From assembly GCF_020193655.1 (NCBI RefSeq), contig NZ_JADYVE010000003.1, positions 124,001 through 188,000 of the forward strand: a stretch of DNA of 64,000 bases. The letters are read 5' to 3'. This DNA is from Ensifer sp. IC3342. GTDB lineage: Bacteria; Pseudomonadota; Alphaproteobacteria; Rhizobiales; Rhizobiaceae. Numbering within the stretch: the stretch's first letter is position 1; each line of letters begins with the position of its first letter. Below, in pieces: positions 6,774-16,656 of the stretch. The position numbers and the translations under genes are program-made. The notes below the pieces were generated by a model. It had not been told where the DNA came from. It saw nothing but the letters and a program-made list of their open reading frames with translations, and did no database searches.

Positions 6774-9700
6774 ATGGCGACGAAAAAGAGCAGTGAGTCG
6801 ATCGACGAAAAGGCGTTCCAGGCACTGGAAGCGGCCCTGAAGATCGACTTTGACGACCTTAAGTCGGCTCTGAATGACAAGACTTCCTTGGATGAACCGG
6901 AGGAAACCGTGTCTGAGCCCAGCAAGCAGGCGGCCGCAGCATCTGACCACGCGCAGGCTCCAAAGGCGCAGCAGGACGCGCCGAAGGTGGTACGCAGCCT
7001 CGCGCCAGAGCCCGCTCCGAGGCAACCGCCGCTTTCGCCGGCAAATGACGACACGCGCCGATCGCCTGCCGCAATGCTGCGTTCCCTCGAAGTCCGCACC
7101 AGCCGCGTGGCAATCCGTACCGCTGCGCTGGTGTCGCTGCTTTGGGCCTTCGCCGGTGTCGCCATCGCCCATCTCCTCTACGCACCGCAGATCTGGCAGA
7201 TCCGTTCGCTTCCCGACCTCGCCGCGACGCCGGGTGCAATTGGTGTTCTTATCGGCATCGCCCTCCCCGTGATGCTGTTCTTCTCCTTTGCGATCATGCT
7301 TGCGAGAGCGCAGGACCTGCGCAATGCGGCGCGCTCGATGGCGGAGGTTGCCCTGCGCCTTGCAGAGCCGGAAACGACCGCCGCAGACCGGGTGATGACG
7401 GTCGGCCAGGCCGTCCGTCGCGAAGTGTCGGCAATGAACGAAGGTATCGAGCGTACCATCGCACGCGCGACGGAACTCGAAACGCTGGTCCACTCCGAGG
7501 TCAACGCGCTTGAGCGCAGCTATAGCGAAAACGAACTTCGCGTCCGCACCCTCGTGCAGGAACTGGGACTCGAGCGGGAAGCGATCATCGGGCACGCCGA
7601 CAGAATTCGCACCTCGATCGCCGGTGCGCACACCAAGCTGAAGGATGATCTGGAACTTGCGAGCGAGGATATTGCCTCGCGCATCGCTTTGTCCGGCGAA
7701 GCCTTCGCCTCCTTGATCGATACGCGCTCCGCCGCCCTCAGCGAAAGGTCGGAAAACGCGTTGCAGACCATCAGCACGATGCTGTCTACCCGCACCGATG
7801 CGCTCCTTTCCGGGCTCACGACGGCTGGGGTTGCGCTCAGCAATGAATTCGACGCGCGGCTCGACGCATTGAGCGAGACCCTTGAGAGACGCGGCGAGCA
7901 GCTGCTCGGCCAGTTCGAGACCCGCGCTTCGACCCTCGATGCCAATACCGAAAAACTGAATGCCGCCCTCAACGAGCGTGCGCGGCAGCTCAACGAAACG
8001 TTGATTGCACGGACCCGTGATCTCAACGAAAGCCTGAGCGTCGGCCAGCAGGCGATCGCCGGCGGGCTCGACGACATGCTTGCCTCGCTCAATGCCGCGC
8101 TCGACGAAAAGGGCGCGAGCTTCAGGCAGAGTCTCAAGACAAGTGCCGACGACGCGATCATGGATCTCGATCTTCGCGGCGGTTTCTTTGAAGAGAAGCT
8201 GCAGACCACGGTCGGTCAGTTGGCGACGGCCTTCGACGAGCGCTTCCATGAATTCGCAAGTGCGTTCGACAAGCGGGCGAGCCTGCTCGACACCAAGTTG
8301 ATGGAAAGCCTGCACCGGATCAACGAGACCGTTACCGGTGGCTCGGAGGCGATCGGCAGCGCACTCGACAGCGGTGTCGAGAAGATCGGTTCGGCGCTTT
8401 CCGACCAGTCGCTGACGCTTGCCACGACGCTTGGCGCGACACAGGATTTCATCGAGGAAAGCATCGGCAGCCGTACGTCCGAGCTCAGCAACCTCATTGG
8501 TGGTGCGCAGGACCGCATCGAGAGCGTGCTTTCCGAGAAGACCGGTTCGCTGATGGGCGCGCTTACCGAAGCACAGGAACGGATCGAGAATGGCTTCGGC
8601 CGGCGCGCCGATGCGCTTGCGGATGCGCTCACGACCAGCGAGCAGCGCCTGACCGAGGGGCTTGACTCGCGTACGTCCGCCTTCATCGACGGTCTGCAAT
8701 CCGCGCATGCGCGGATAGAACAGACACTCACGGGCACGACCGACGAAATTACCAGCGCGATCGCGGCAAGCCAGCATCGCCTGGACAACACACTCTCGGA
8801 GCGCACCGCTGCCATCTCGACCGCCCTCACCTCCGGCGCGAGCCTCGTCGAGGACGCGGTCGCCGGTACGGCCGATCGACTGGAGCGCGTCCTCTCCGAG
8901 CGCGGACAGGTGATCTCCGAAACGCTCAGCAGCCAGACCCAAGCGCTCGAAGGCGTGCTGTCGCAACGCGGCGCGGCGATCACCGATGCGCTCACCAACC
9001 AGACGACGGCGCTCGATGGCATCCTTTCGGAGCGCGCGACGCAGATCAACTCGACGATATCGGCCCGCGCCAATGAAATGGCGGACACTCTCAGCCGCCA
9101 CGCCGAAGACGTTGCAGACAACCTGACGTTCCGCGCGATGGCTGTTGCCGAGACGATGACGGACCGCGTCGGTGAGATTGAGAACAAGCTTTCGCAAAGC
9201 GTATCGGAGGTGGCCGAGAACCTCGGCAGCCGCGTCAGCCAGATCGCCGGCACGCTCACCGAAACAAGCGCCCGTATCGCCGAAGACCTGAGTGGCCGCG
9301 TCGGCAAGATTTCGGACGCCTTGACTGGCACCAGCGCCGAGATCGCGGAAGCGCTCACTGCCCGCACGTCCGAGGCGACCGCCTCGCTCGCCGGCAAGGC
9401 TGCGGAAATCGAACAGGCGCTTTCCGGCAAAACCGAGCATCTGCGCGACACGCTCACGACGACGCATGATCAGATACGGGCGACCCTCGACGATCGGATC
9501 CACGCAATCAATCTGGCCGTCGGCCAGGGCCGCGAGCAGCTTGAGGATCTGCTGTCCGATCAGTCCATGGCGATTGCTGCGACGCTCGCAACCAGCGCCA
9601 GCATGCTGGAAATGTCGCTCGAGGAGCGACAGGCGTCGATTGCCGGCGTCATCGACCGCAGCGCCGAAGCGCTCGACGCGCGCATGCGCTCCACCACCGG

Positions 9701-12700
9701 CAATATCGCGGAGCGCCTTGCCGAGACGGCCGACCAGATCAGCCTTGCGGCCGACACGCTCACCAATCGCGTCGACATTTCGATCAACGGCATCAACAGC
9801 CGTTTGGACGATACCGGCGCCCGCATTGAGGCGAGCCTCGGCACGTTCGAAGATCGCGTTCAGGGCAGCGTTGGCAGCGTCAACGCTTTCGTCGATGAGA
9901 CCGGCGCGCGCATCGAAACGAGCCTTGGTTCGCTCGAGGAGCGTATTCGCGGCACTGTCGGCACCGTCAGCGGCATCGTCGACGATACGGGTGTCCGCAT
10001 CGAGAACCGCCTCGGTGCTGTCGAAGAGCGTATTCGCGGCAGCGTCGGTAACGTGAACGCAATCGTCGACGACACCGGCGCGCGCATCGAAACGAGCCTT
10101 GGCTCGCTCGAAGAGCGCATTCGCGGCAGCGTCGGCAATGTCAACGCGATCGTCGACGACGCTGGCTCGCGCATCGAAACGAGCCTCGGTTCGCTCGATG
10201 AGCGAATTCGCGACAGTATCGGCAGCGTCAACGCCGTCGTCGACCATGCCGGACAGCGGATCGCCGATAGCCTTGGCGAGCGCGCCGGCGAGATCGATCG
10301 GATCAGCGAGACCGCGGCAGCCCGCATCTCCACGGCGATCGAGGCCGGTACGGGCCGTATCGAAGAGCGGCTCGGTACGATGGACCGTGCGCTCAACATC
10401 GGTCTCGAAAACGTCAACCGCACGATCGAAGGCAAGGCAGCCGCCCTCGTTACCAGCTTGCGCGGTGCGGTAAGCAGCGCGGCGCAGGAACTCGACGCGG
10501 AAGCTGCGCGTTCGGCCGACCTTTTGTCGAAGGCCGGCGCGGATTTCGCCGACGCGCTTGCCGCCCGCAACGCCGAATTCGCCAATTCGATCGAGCAGAC
10601 GGCATCGGCCACGGCCGCCCGCCATGCTGATCTCGCCCGCTCGGTCTCAGACGCCGCGGATACGGCGACCGCCCGGCTTGCCTCCACCCATAACCAGGTT
10701 GCGAGCCACGCCCAGGGCATCCAGCAGAGCCTCTCGGATGCGGAAAAGGCGCTTGAGGCTCGCGGCCACGCCATCCGCAGCACGCTCGACGAACGCACCC
10801 GCGAACTCAATTCGATGCTCGCCGGCCGCTCGCTTGAGCTGTCCCGCCTTCTCGACGAGCAGGCACGGCCCGTCATCGAGCAGTATGCTGCAACCGGCAA
10901 GGAAGCCGCCGAGCGGATCGCTGCCCTCACCCAGGAAAGCGCGGATCGCCTGCGCGCCGAAAATGCTGCGCTCATCAACGCGATTACCGAGCGGACCGAC
11001 GAGACGCTCAATGCCATCACGCTGCGCGCAGAAGAGACGGCCAAGGCCATGAAGATGGTCGAGAACCGGCTCCAGTCGACGGCAATGGGCCTTATCGACC
11101 AGCTCGCCGCCAACAATTCGGCGATCGCGACCGTTATCGATCAGGCGAGCAACAATCTCGGTGACATGGATCAGCGCCTCGAGGCGACGGCATCGAAGGT
11201 CTCGGAAACGACACGGCAGGCATCCGACATGCTGTCGAGCTCCGCGCGCCTCATTGAAGGCCGTGTCGACAAGTTGTCCGACATCGCTGGCTCGACGCTT
11301 TCTCAGATCGGTGGGATCGTCGGCCGCTTCGAGGATCACTCGAAGGTTCTCGGCCAGGCGTCCGACCTGTTGGCCGCCGCCCAGTCGAACCTGGTCAGCA
11401 CGCTCGAAGAGCGTCAGGGCGCATTGCGGACGCTTTCCGTCGGCCTGGTGCAGCGTTCGGAAGAAATCGAACGCACGATGCGGGCACTGGAAGGCTTCGT
11501 CGATGGCGCCTTCCAGCGCGCCGAAGAGCGCTCCGGTCAGGTCGCCGGCAATCTTCGCAGTGGCATCCAGTCCTCCTTCGCTGACGTCGGCCGGCTGCTT
11601 TCGAGCACCGAACAGCGTGCGAACGAGGCTGCCGAAGCGATGCGCAACGCTCTGGCGCAGGCTGGCGAGGAAGCAGGCGCGTCGGTCGAAGGCGTCCTTG
11701 CGCGCGCCGAGGAACGGACTCGCCAGATCGCCGATAGGTTGCGCTCGGGCGTCGAAACCTCGTTCGCGGACGTCAACAAGACCCTGTCGCAGGTGGAGGG
11801 GCGCGCGCTCAGCGCCTCCGAGGCACTTCGCCAGGCGATCGCCAAGGCAGGCGAGGATGCCGGTCAATCGATCGAGGGCGCCTTTGCAAACGCCGAGGAG
11901 CGTTCCAAGGAAGTGGCATCTCGGCTGCGCGGCAGTGTCGGCGCCTCGGTGTCCGACATCGAGCGCATGCTGGCAGAAAGCGGCAAGAAGTCTGACGGCG
12001 TCGCCGCTCAACTGCGCGAGGCTGTCCGTCAGGCGATTGATGAGGCGATCAACCGCTTCAGCGGTGCGACCGACGATATCCGCCGTTCCGCCAACGAGAT
12101 CCGCAAGGAACTCGACATGACCCGCGAGGAACTGAAGCGTGGCGCCTTCGACCTGCCCGAGGAGGCAAAGGAGAACGCATCAATGATGCGGCGCGCCGTC
12201 TCCGAGCAGATCAAGGCGCTGCAGGAGCTTTCTGAAATCATCGGCAAGTCCTCCACGCAGCTCGAGGTCGCGCAGCCGGTTCGCCAGCAGGCAGTCTCGA
12301 ATGTTCCAGCCCCTGCCGCCCCTCGCCCGGCTGTCCAGCAACCGGTCGCGCAGGAGCGGCGTGAGCAGCCGGCCCCAGCACCGGCTCCCGCACCGGCGCC
12401 GGCTCCTGCCCTGCGTGGTAGCCTTGGGCTGGAGCAGGCCACACGCCCGCAGCCGCCTGCCCGCCAAGATGCGGCCGAGGACCGCCCGGAAGAAGGCGGC
12501 GGCTGGATGCGCGATCTCCTTCGCGCGGCCTCCCGTGAGGAAGCGCCAGCCACCGCGCGCCAGCGGCCGGCGGAAAGCCAGCCTTCGGTGCGCCCAGGCG
12601 ATAACCGCAATCCGCGCCATGTGGTCGAGTCGTTGAACTCTCTCTCGGTCGACATCGCCCGGGCCATCGACCACGACGCGTCGGTGGATCTCTGGCGGCG

Positions 12701-12962
12701 TTATCAGCGCGGCGAACGCGATGTGTTCACGCGCCGGCTCTACACGCTCAAGGGCCAGCAGACATTCGACGAGATCAAGCGCAAGTATGATCGCGAGCCG
12801 GAGTTCCGGACGGCGGTAGACCGCTACATCGCCGATTTCGAAAAGCTGCTCGCCGATGTCGCGCGGAATGATCCCGACAAGCGCATCACGCAGACCTATC
12901 TGACGTCGGATACCGGCAAGGTCTACACGATGCTCGCCCACGCAGCCGGTCGCTTCAACTGA
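6774..12962 (+). CDS. rgsE: Giant coiled-coil polar growth protein, RgsE/GPR (growth pole ring) homologue
   Basis: 2062 aa. Start at 6774 (MATKKSSES) after GTGAGG; upstream in-frame codons read as non-coding. Layout seen: acidic N-terminus (1-110), two membrane segments (about 113-135 and 153-178), about 1550 residues of near-continuous helix with heptad/apolipoprotein-like repeats, five 29-residue tandem repeats (residues 1011-1155), three 62-residue repeats (residues 1577-1762), a Pro/Ala linker near 1870, and a compact C-terminal domain (VVESLNSLSVDIARAIDHD to the end). Length, two N-terminal membrane spans and the apolipoprotein-like body match GPR of Agrobacterium (about 2100 aa) and RgsE of Sinorhizobium meliloti, which form a ring at the growing pole and are needed for unipolar growth. 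Identification is from memory of that architecture, not a search. Confidence 0.85.
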   Translation: MATKKSSESIDEKAFQALEAALKIDFDDLKSALNDKTSLDEPEETVSEPSKQAAAASDHAQAPKAQQDAPKVVRSLAPEPAPRQPPLSPANDDTRRSPAAMLRSLEVRTSRVAIRTAALVSLLWAFAGVAIAHLLYAPQIWQIRSLPDLAATPGAIGVLIGIALPVMLFFSFAIMLARAQDLRNAARSMAEVALRLAEPETTAADRVMTVGQAVRREVSAMNEGIERTIARATELETLVHSEVNALERSYSENELRVRTLVQELGLEREAIIGHADRIRTSIAGAHTKLKDDLELASEDIASRIALSGEAFASLIDTRSAALSERSENALQTISTMLSTRTDALLSGLTTAGVALSNEFDARLDALSETLERRGEQLLGQFETRASTLDANTEKLNAALNERARQLNETLIARTRDLNESLSVGQQAIAGGLDDMLASLNAALDEKGASFRQSLKTSADDAIMDLDLRGGFFEEKLQTTVGQLATAFDERFHEFASAFDKRASLLDTKLMESLHRINETVTGGSEAIGSALDSGVEKIGSALSDQSLTLATTLGATQDFIEESIGSRTSELSNLIGGAQDRIESVLSEKTGSLMGALTEAQERIENGFGRRADALADALTTSEQRLTEGLDSRTSAFIDGLQSAHARIEQTLTGTTDEITSAIAASQHRLDNTLSERTAAISTALTSGASLVEDAVAGTADRLERVLSERGQVISETLSSQTQALEGVLSQRGAAITDALTNQTTALDGILSERATQINSTISARANEMADTLSRHAEDVADNLTFRAMAVAETMTDRVGEIENKLSQSVSEVAENLGSRVSQIAGTLTETSARIAEDLSGRVGKISDALTGTSAEIAEALTARTSEATASLAGKAAEIEQALSGKTEHLRDTLTTTHDQIRATLDDRIHAINLAVGQGREQLEDLLSDQSMAIAATLATSASMLEMSLEERQASIAGVIDRSAEALDARMRSTTGNIAERLAETADQISLAADTLTNRVDISINGINSRLDDTGARIEASLGTFEDRVQGSVGSVNAFVDETGARIETSLGSLEERIRGTVGTVSGIVDDTGVRIENRLGAVEERIRGSVGNVNAIVDDTGARIETSLGSLEERIRGSVGNVNAIVDDAGSRIETSLGSLDERIRDSIGSVNAVVDHAGQRIADSLGERAGEIDRISETAAARISTAIEAGTGRIEERLGTMDRALNIGLENVNRTIEGKAAALVTSLRGAVSSAAQELDAEAARSADLLSKAGADFADALAARNAEFANSIEQTASATAARHADLARSVSDAADTATARLASTHNQVASHAQGIQQSLSDAEKALEARGHAIRSTLDERTRELNSMLAGRSLELSRLLDEQARPVIEQYAATGKEAAERIAALTQESADRLRAENAALINAITERTDETLNAITLRAEETAKAMKMVENRLQSTAMGLIDQLAANNSAIATVIDQASNNLGDMDQRLEATASKVSETTRQASDMLSSSARLIEGRVDKLSDIAGSTLSQIGGIVGRFEDHSKVLGQASDLLAAAQSNLVSTLEERQGALRTLSVGLVQRSEEIERTMRALEGFVDGAFQRAEERSGQVAGNLRSGIQSSFADVGRLLSSTEQRANEAAEAMRNALAQAGEEAGASVEGVLARAEERTRQIADRLRSGVETSFADVNKTLSQVEGRALSASEALRQAIAKAGEDAGQSIEGAFANAEERSKEVASRLRGSVGASVSDIERMLAESGKKSDGVAAQLREAVRQAIDEAINRFSGATDDIRRSANEIRKELDMTREELKRGAFDLPEEAKENASMMRRAVSEQIKALQELSEIIGKSSTQLEVAQPVRQQAVSNVPAPAAPRPAVQQPVAQERREQPAPAPAPAPAPAPALRGSLGLEQATRPQPPARQDAAEDRPEEGGGWMRDLLRAASREEAPATARQRPAESQPSVRPGDNRNPRHVVESLNSLSVDIARAIDHDASVDLWRRYQRGERDVFTRRLYTLKGQQTFDEIKRKYDREPEFRTAVDRYIADFEKLLADVARNDPDKRITQTYLTSDTGKVYTMLAHAAGRFN
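9804..10238 (+). repeat. Five tandem 87-bp repeats inside rgsE
   Basis: Repeat starts at 9804, 9891, 9978, 10065 and 10152 are exactly 87 bases apart and in frame, coding a 29-residue unit of the type VDDTGARIETSLGSLEERIR plus GSVGNVNAI. A decayed sixth copy starts at 10239. The fourth copy and its neighbours are nearly identical at the DNA level, so copy number may vary by recombination. Confidence 0.9.
11502..12059 (+). repeat. Three tandem 186-bp repeats inside rgsE
   Basis: Units start at 11502, 11688 and 11874, each coding 62 residues of the type EGVLARAEERTRQIADRLRS followed by a serine/phenylalanine turn and a second helix. They are more diverged than the 87-bp set. Confidence 0.8.
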
Positions 12963-12986
12963 TCCGGCAGAGAACTCCTGCCAGGC

Positions 12987-13016
12987 AACGGCCCCGTCGA
13001 AAGATGGGGCCGTTTT
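12987..13016 (+). terminator. Rho-independent terminator of rgsE
   Basis: AACGGCCCC pairs with GGGGCCGTT around GTCGAAAGAT, followed by TTTT. It starts 25 bases after the rgsE stop. Confidence 0.85.
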
Positions 13017-13232
13017 CGTATCTGCCGTATCGCAGGCGACCGCACAGATCCGCGCAGGCGCGAGCGACGCGGCATCGGCAGCGTCGATCATGGTCCGGTA
13101 CAGTCGATCGCCCTCTTTTCAGCGCGCTTACTTGAAGTCGGCGTCGTGGGAAATAGTCAGCACCCGCAAGAGACGGCGTCGCTCGCCAAAAGAGAAAGCA
13201 GAGTCACCGAGGCGGACGACCCCGGACGGCGG

Positions 13233-13325
13233 TCCTTAAATCGGCTCCGATTTGAGAACAAAATCACGCGGCAATTCAAATACTGCAATGAGCCTTGCGC
13301 GTCCAATAAGGCGCGCGGCACTCGA
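13233..13325 (+). repeat. Nearly complete RIME element
   Basis: The first palindrome TTAAATCGG-CT-CCGATTTGA is followed by the conserved middle (AAATCACGCGGCAATTCAAA) and a second palindrome around GCGCGTCC. It fills most of the 373-base gap 12963-13335 and ends at the ribosome site of the VOC gene. The same pattern recurs at 31.65 kb. Confidence 0.7.
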
Positions 13326-13335
13326 GGAGGCCGAA

Positions 13336-13758
13336 ATGAAGCCGCGGATCAAAGTCCTTACCCTTGGCGTGAGCGATCTCGAAAAGTCTCTTACCTTTTA
13401 TCGCGACGGAATGGGACTGCCGACGGAGGGGATTGCCGGCCAGCAATTCGAAGATGGCGCAGTGGTGTTCTTCCATATGGGCGAAGACCTGATCCTGGCG
13501 CTGTTCCCGACGACGTCACTTGTGAAGGACGCGAAGATAACCGCGCCGCCAGTGCGGCTCGGTGCGGTGTCGATCGGGCATATCGTCAAATCGAAAGAAG
13601 AGGTCGATGCGGTCATGAAGCAGGCCGAGAACGCCGGCGCAGTCATCACCGATCCGGCGCATGAACGCTTCTGGGGAGGGTATTCGGGCTACTTCCACGA
13701 CCCGGACGGCCATCTCTGGGAGATCGCCTGGAACCCGCAATGGACGGTAGCCGATTGA
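13336..13758 (+). CDS. VOC (glyoxalase/bleomycin-resistance fold) protein
   Basis: 140 aa. Start at 13336 with GAGGAGG directly upstream. The N-terminal KVLTLGVSDLEKSLTFYRDG and the C-terminal GYSGYFHDPDGHLWEIAWNP are the paired beta-alpha-beta-beta-beta halves of vicinal-oxygen-chelate proteins; the last motif carries the usual metal-binding H and E. Members are lyases, dioxygenases or binding proteins, so the substrate cannot be named. Its leader is a RIME element. It is convergent with petC. Confidence 0.85.
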   Translation: MKPRIKVLTLGVSDLEKSLTFYRDGMGLPTEGIAGQQFEDGAVVFFHMGEDLILALFPTTSLVKDAKITAPPVRLGAVSIGHIVKSKEEVDAVMKQAENAGAVITDPAHERFWGGYSGYFHDPDGHLWEIAWNPQWTVAD

Positions 13759-13804
13759 ATGCTGAGCGCCGAGAGAGGCCGGCAGCGCGTGAACACTACC
13801 AGAG

Positions 13805-13835
13805 CAAAAAGAAAGGCCCCGGTTGAACCGGGGCC
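13805..13835 (-). terminator. Rho-independent terminator of the pet operon
   Basis: GGCCCCGGTT (13815-13824) and AACCGGGGCC (13826-13835) form a strong hairpin. Read on the minus strand it is followed by TTTCTTTTTG, so it ends transcription from petC. Confidence 0.85.
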
Positions 13836-13877
13836 CTCGAAGTTCCGCTGATCGCTCCGGCCCTTGCCGGGTTTCGA

Positions 13878-14750
13878 TCAATGTTCCTTGTTTGCGTAAA
13901 CCGACTTCTTCGTCAGGTAGATGAGGCCGGTGAAGATGAGCAGGAACACCATCACCATGAAGCCGGTGCGCTTGCGATCTTCGAGATGCGGCTCAGCCGC
14001 CCACATCAGGAATGCCGAGACGTCTCGGGCGTACTGATCGACCGTCTGCGGCGTGCCGTCGTCATAGGTGACCTGGTCGTCGGAGATCGGCGGGGCCATT
14101 GCCAGCGCTGCCGCGTTCGCGAAGTACGGGTTGTAATGCGTTCCCTCAGCGACCTCAAGGCCCTCCGGAGCCTCCTGATAACCGGTCAGCAGCGCATGGA
14201 TGTAGTCCGGGCCGCCTTCCTGATAGGGCCAGAACATGTCGAAGACGAACTGCGGGAAACCGCGCTCGATGCCACGTGCCTTCGCGATCAACGAAAAGTC
14301 CGGCGGCGCGGCGCCGTTGTTGGCGGCAGCCGCTGCTTCCTTGTTCGGGAACGGCGACGGGAAATGATCAGACGGAACGGCCTTGCGGGAGAACATCTCG
14401 CCGTCCGCGTTCGGTCCGTCCTGAACTTCGTAGTTTGCCGCGAACGCCTTAACCTGGGCCTCGGAATAGCCGAGATCTTCGAGGGTACGGAAAGAAACGA
14501 GGCTCATCGAGTGGCAGGCAGAACAGACTTCGGTGTAGACCTTGAGCCCGCGCTGCAGCTGGCCCTTGTCGTAGTGGCCGAAGAGGCCGGCAAAGGTCCA
14601 ATCCTGCTGTTCCGGCTTGTGGATCGGGAAGTGCGGCGTGCCGCTGGTTGCATGCTCCTCCCCGCCTGCCGGTTCCTGGGCAACGGCAGCGCCCAAGCCG
14701 AGACCGGCGACGACAGCGAGTGACAGAATGCCTGTAACAAGCTTATTCAT
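13878..14750 (-). CDS. petC: Cytochrome c1 of the bc1 complex
   Basis: 290 aa. Carries electrons from the Rieske protein to cytochrome c. It has a signal peptide (VVAGLGLGAAVA), the heme c motif VCSACH near residue 66, the axial methionine region LAMAPPISDD, and a C-terminal membrane anchor (GFMVMVFLLIFTGLIYLT). The start at 14750 has AAGGA upstream. This is a separate cytochrome c1 gene, not the fused cytochrome b/c1 (fbcH) of Bradyrhizobium. Last gene of petA-petB-petC, also called fbcF-fbcB-fbcC. Confidence 0.95.
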   Translation of the reverse strand: MNKLVTGILSLAVVAGLGLGAAVAQEPAGGEEHATSGTPHFPIHKPEQQDWTFAGLFGHYDKGQLQRGLKVYTEVCSACHSMSLVSFRTLEDLGYSEAQVKAFAANYEVQDGPNADGEMFSRKAVPSDHFPSPFPNKEAAAAANNGAAPPDFSLIAKARGIERGFPQFVFDMFWPYQEGGPDYIHALLTGYQEAPEGLEVAEGTHYNPYFANAAALAMAPPISDDQVTYDDGTPQTVDQYARDVSAFLMWAAEPHLEDRKRTGFMVMVFLLIFTGLIYLTKKSVYANKEH

Positions 14751-14782
14751 TGTTGTGGGTTCCTTATCAATCACTGTTCTGA

Positions 14783-16063
14783 TCAAGCGCGTACGGTTGC
14801 CGGCTGCGCCTTCGCATTCTGCTTTTCCAGCACCGCTTCGGTGATGGAGTTTGGAATGCGCTTCGGCGTTTCGATCAGGCCGAGAACCGGCATGATGACC
14901 AGGAAGAAGGCGAAGTAGTACAGCGTGCCGAGCTGCGACATCACGACATAGAGGCCTTCTGCAGGGCGCGAACCCAGCCAGCCGAGCATGATTGCGTTAG
15001 CCACGAAGATCCAGAAGAACAGCTTGTACCACGGACGGTAGACGGCCGAGCGGACCTTGGACGTGTCGAGCCAGGGCAGGAAGAACAGGACGAGGATCGA
15101 GCCGAACATCACCAGAACGCCGCCAAGCTTGGAGTCGATCGGTCCGATGTTGAAGGTGATGGCGCGCAGCATCGCGTAGAACGGCAGGTAGTACCATTCC
15201 GGAACGATGTGTGCCGGGGTCTTCAGCGCGTCAGCCGGGATATAGTTGTCCGGGTGGCCGAGGAAGTTCGGCATGTAGAAGACGAACCAGGCATAGACGA
15301 TCAGGAACACCGATACGCCGAGCGCATCCTTCAGCGTTGCATAGGGCGTGAAGGCGACAGTGTCGGTCTTCGACTTCACTTCCACGCCCGTCGGGTTGGT
15401 CTGGCCGGTGACATGCAGAGCCCAGATGTGCAGGACGACAACGCCGGCGATCATGAAGGGCAGCAGGTAGTGCAGCGAGAAGAAGCGGTTCAGCGTCGGC
15501 TGGTCGACGGCGAAGCCGCCGAGCAGGAACTGCTGGATCCACTCACCGACCAGCGGGAAGGCCGAGAAGAAGCCGGTGATAACGGTCGCGCCCCAGAAGG
15601 ACATCTGGCCCCAAGGCAGAACGTAGCCCATGAAACCGGTTGCCATCATCAGAAGATAGATGACGACGCCGAGAATCCAGAGGATCTCGCGCGGTGCCTT
15701 GTAGGAACCGTAGTAGAGCCCGCGGGCGATGTGGAGATAGACCGCGATGAAGAAGAACGACGCGCCGTTCGCATGCAGATAGCGCAACAGCCAGCCGTGG
15801 TTGACGTCGCGCATGATCTTCTCGACCGAATTGAAGGCGACGGACGTTTCGGCCGCATAGTGCATGGCCAGCACAATGCCGGTCAGGATCTGGACGATCA
15901 GCATCACAGACAGCATGGCGCCGAAGGTGTAGGCGTAGTTCAGGTTGCGCGGAACCGGATAGGAGACGAACGAGTCGTGAACCAGGCGCGGCAGCGGAAG
16001 ACGGGAATCAACCCACTTCTCGATGCCGGTCGTTGGCGTGTAGGTTGAATGATCAGCACTCAT
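14783..16063 (-). CDS. petB: Cytochrome b of the bc1 complex
   Basis: 426 aa, eight or nine membrane segments. Holds the two b hemes and the quinol oxidation and quinone reduction sites. Family marks include [16 protein letters not shown]-type sequence (here [12 protein letters not shown]), [36 protein letters not shown], and the [13 protein letters not shown] Qo-site segment with PEWY. Start MSADHST at 16063; the frame upstream overlaps the petA stop region. Middle gene of the pet operon, with 32 bases to petC. Confidence 0.97.
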   Translation of the reverse strand: MSADHSTYTPTTGIEKWVDSRLPLPRLVHDSFVSYPVPRNLNYAYTFGAMLSVMLIVQILTGIVLAMHYAAETSVAFNSVEKIMRDVNHGWLLRYLHANGASFFFIAVYLHIARGLYYGSYKAPREILWILGVVIYLLMMATGFMGYVLPWGQMSFWGATVITGFFSAFPLVGEWIQQFLLGGFAVDQPTLNRFFSLHYLLPFMIAGVVVLHIWALHVTGQTNPTGVEVKSKTDTVAFTPYATLKDALGVSVFLIVYAWFVFYMPNFLGHPDNYIPADALKTPAHIVPEWYYLPFYAMLRAITFNIGPIDSKLGGVLVMFGSILVLFFLPWLDTSKVRSAVYRPWYKLFFWIFVANAIMLGWLGSRPAEGLYVVMSQLGTLYYFAFFLVIMPVLGLIETPKRIPNSITEAVLEKQNAKAQPATVRA

Positions 16064-16077
16064 TATCAGTAGTCCCC

Positions 16078-16656
16078 TCAACCGATCTTGATAACTGTGT
16101 CGGAAACGAACGAGAAGGTCGGCACGGGGAGATTTTCCGGTGCCGGGCCTTTGCGGATACGGCCGGCCGTGTCGTAGTGCGAGCCGTGGCAGGGACAGAA
16201 CCAGCCACCGAAATCACCGGCCTGACCGAGCGGAACGCAGCCGAGATGGGTGCAGGAACCGATCATGACGATCCAGTTTTCCTTGCCCTCGCCGGCCGAG
16301 CGGTCGAGATCGTTGGCCGGGGCGTCGGAAGCGAGATTGGCGTTGCGCGCAACCGGGTCCTTGAGATCTTCCAGCGGAACGGCCTTGGCGTCTTCCACTT
16401 CCTTATCCGTGCGGTTGCGGATGAATACCGGCTTGCCGCGCCATTTCGCCGTCAGCGACATGCCGGGCTGCAGGCTGGAAACGTCGACCTCGATCGAAGC
16501 GAGCGCGAGCGTCGATGCGTCGGGGCGCATCTGGTCGATGAACGGCCAAGCGGCGGCGGTGGCGCCGACGACGCCGGCCATGCCCGTGGCCAGGTAAAGG
16601 AAATCGCGGCGAGTGGGCTCGCCCAAGGTCTCGCTTGAAGTGTCGTGTTCGCTCAC
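16078..16656 (-). CDS. petA: Rieske iron-sulfur protein of the bc1 complex
   Basis: 192 aa. It oxidises quinol and reduces cytochrome c1. A twin-arginine motif TRRDFLYLA (15-23) precedes a single hydrophobic anchor, as expected for Tat-inserted Rieske proteins. Cluster ligands are Cys135 and His137 in CTHLGC and Cys154 and His157 in CPCHGSH, with disulfide cysteines 140 and 156. First gene of the operon; its stop is 14 bases before the petB start. A possible promoter lies near 16864-16892. Confidence 0.97.
   Translation of the reverse strand: MSEHDTSSETLGEPTRRDFLYLATGMAGVVGATAAAWPFIDQMRPDASTLALASIEVDVSSLQPGMSLTAKWRGKPVFIRNRTDKEVEDAKAVPLEDLKDPVARNANLASDAPANDLDRSAGEGKENWIVMIGSCTHLGCVPLGQAGDFGGWFCPCHGSHYDTAGRIRKGPAPENLPVPTFSFVSDTVIKIG

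Noticed and set aside
6615-10625. A 1336-codon open frame on the minus strand inside rgsE
   Set aside because: It is the mirror of the highly repetitive Ala/Ser/Arg-coding rgsE sequence in a GC-rich genome; no ribosome site and the translation is a repeat shadow.
9804-12059. Tandem repeats as a possible CRISPR array
   Set aside because: Units are 87 and 186 bases, in frame, diverged and protein-coding, with no spacers.
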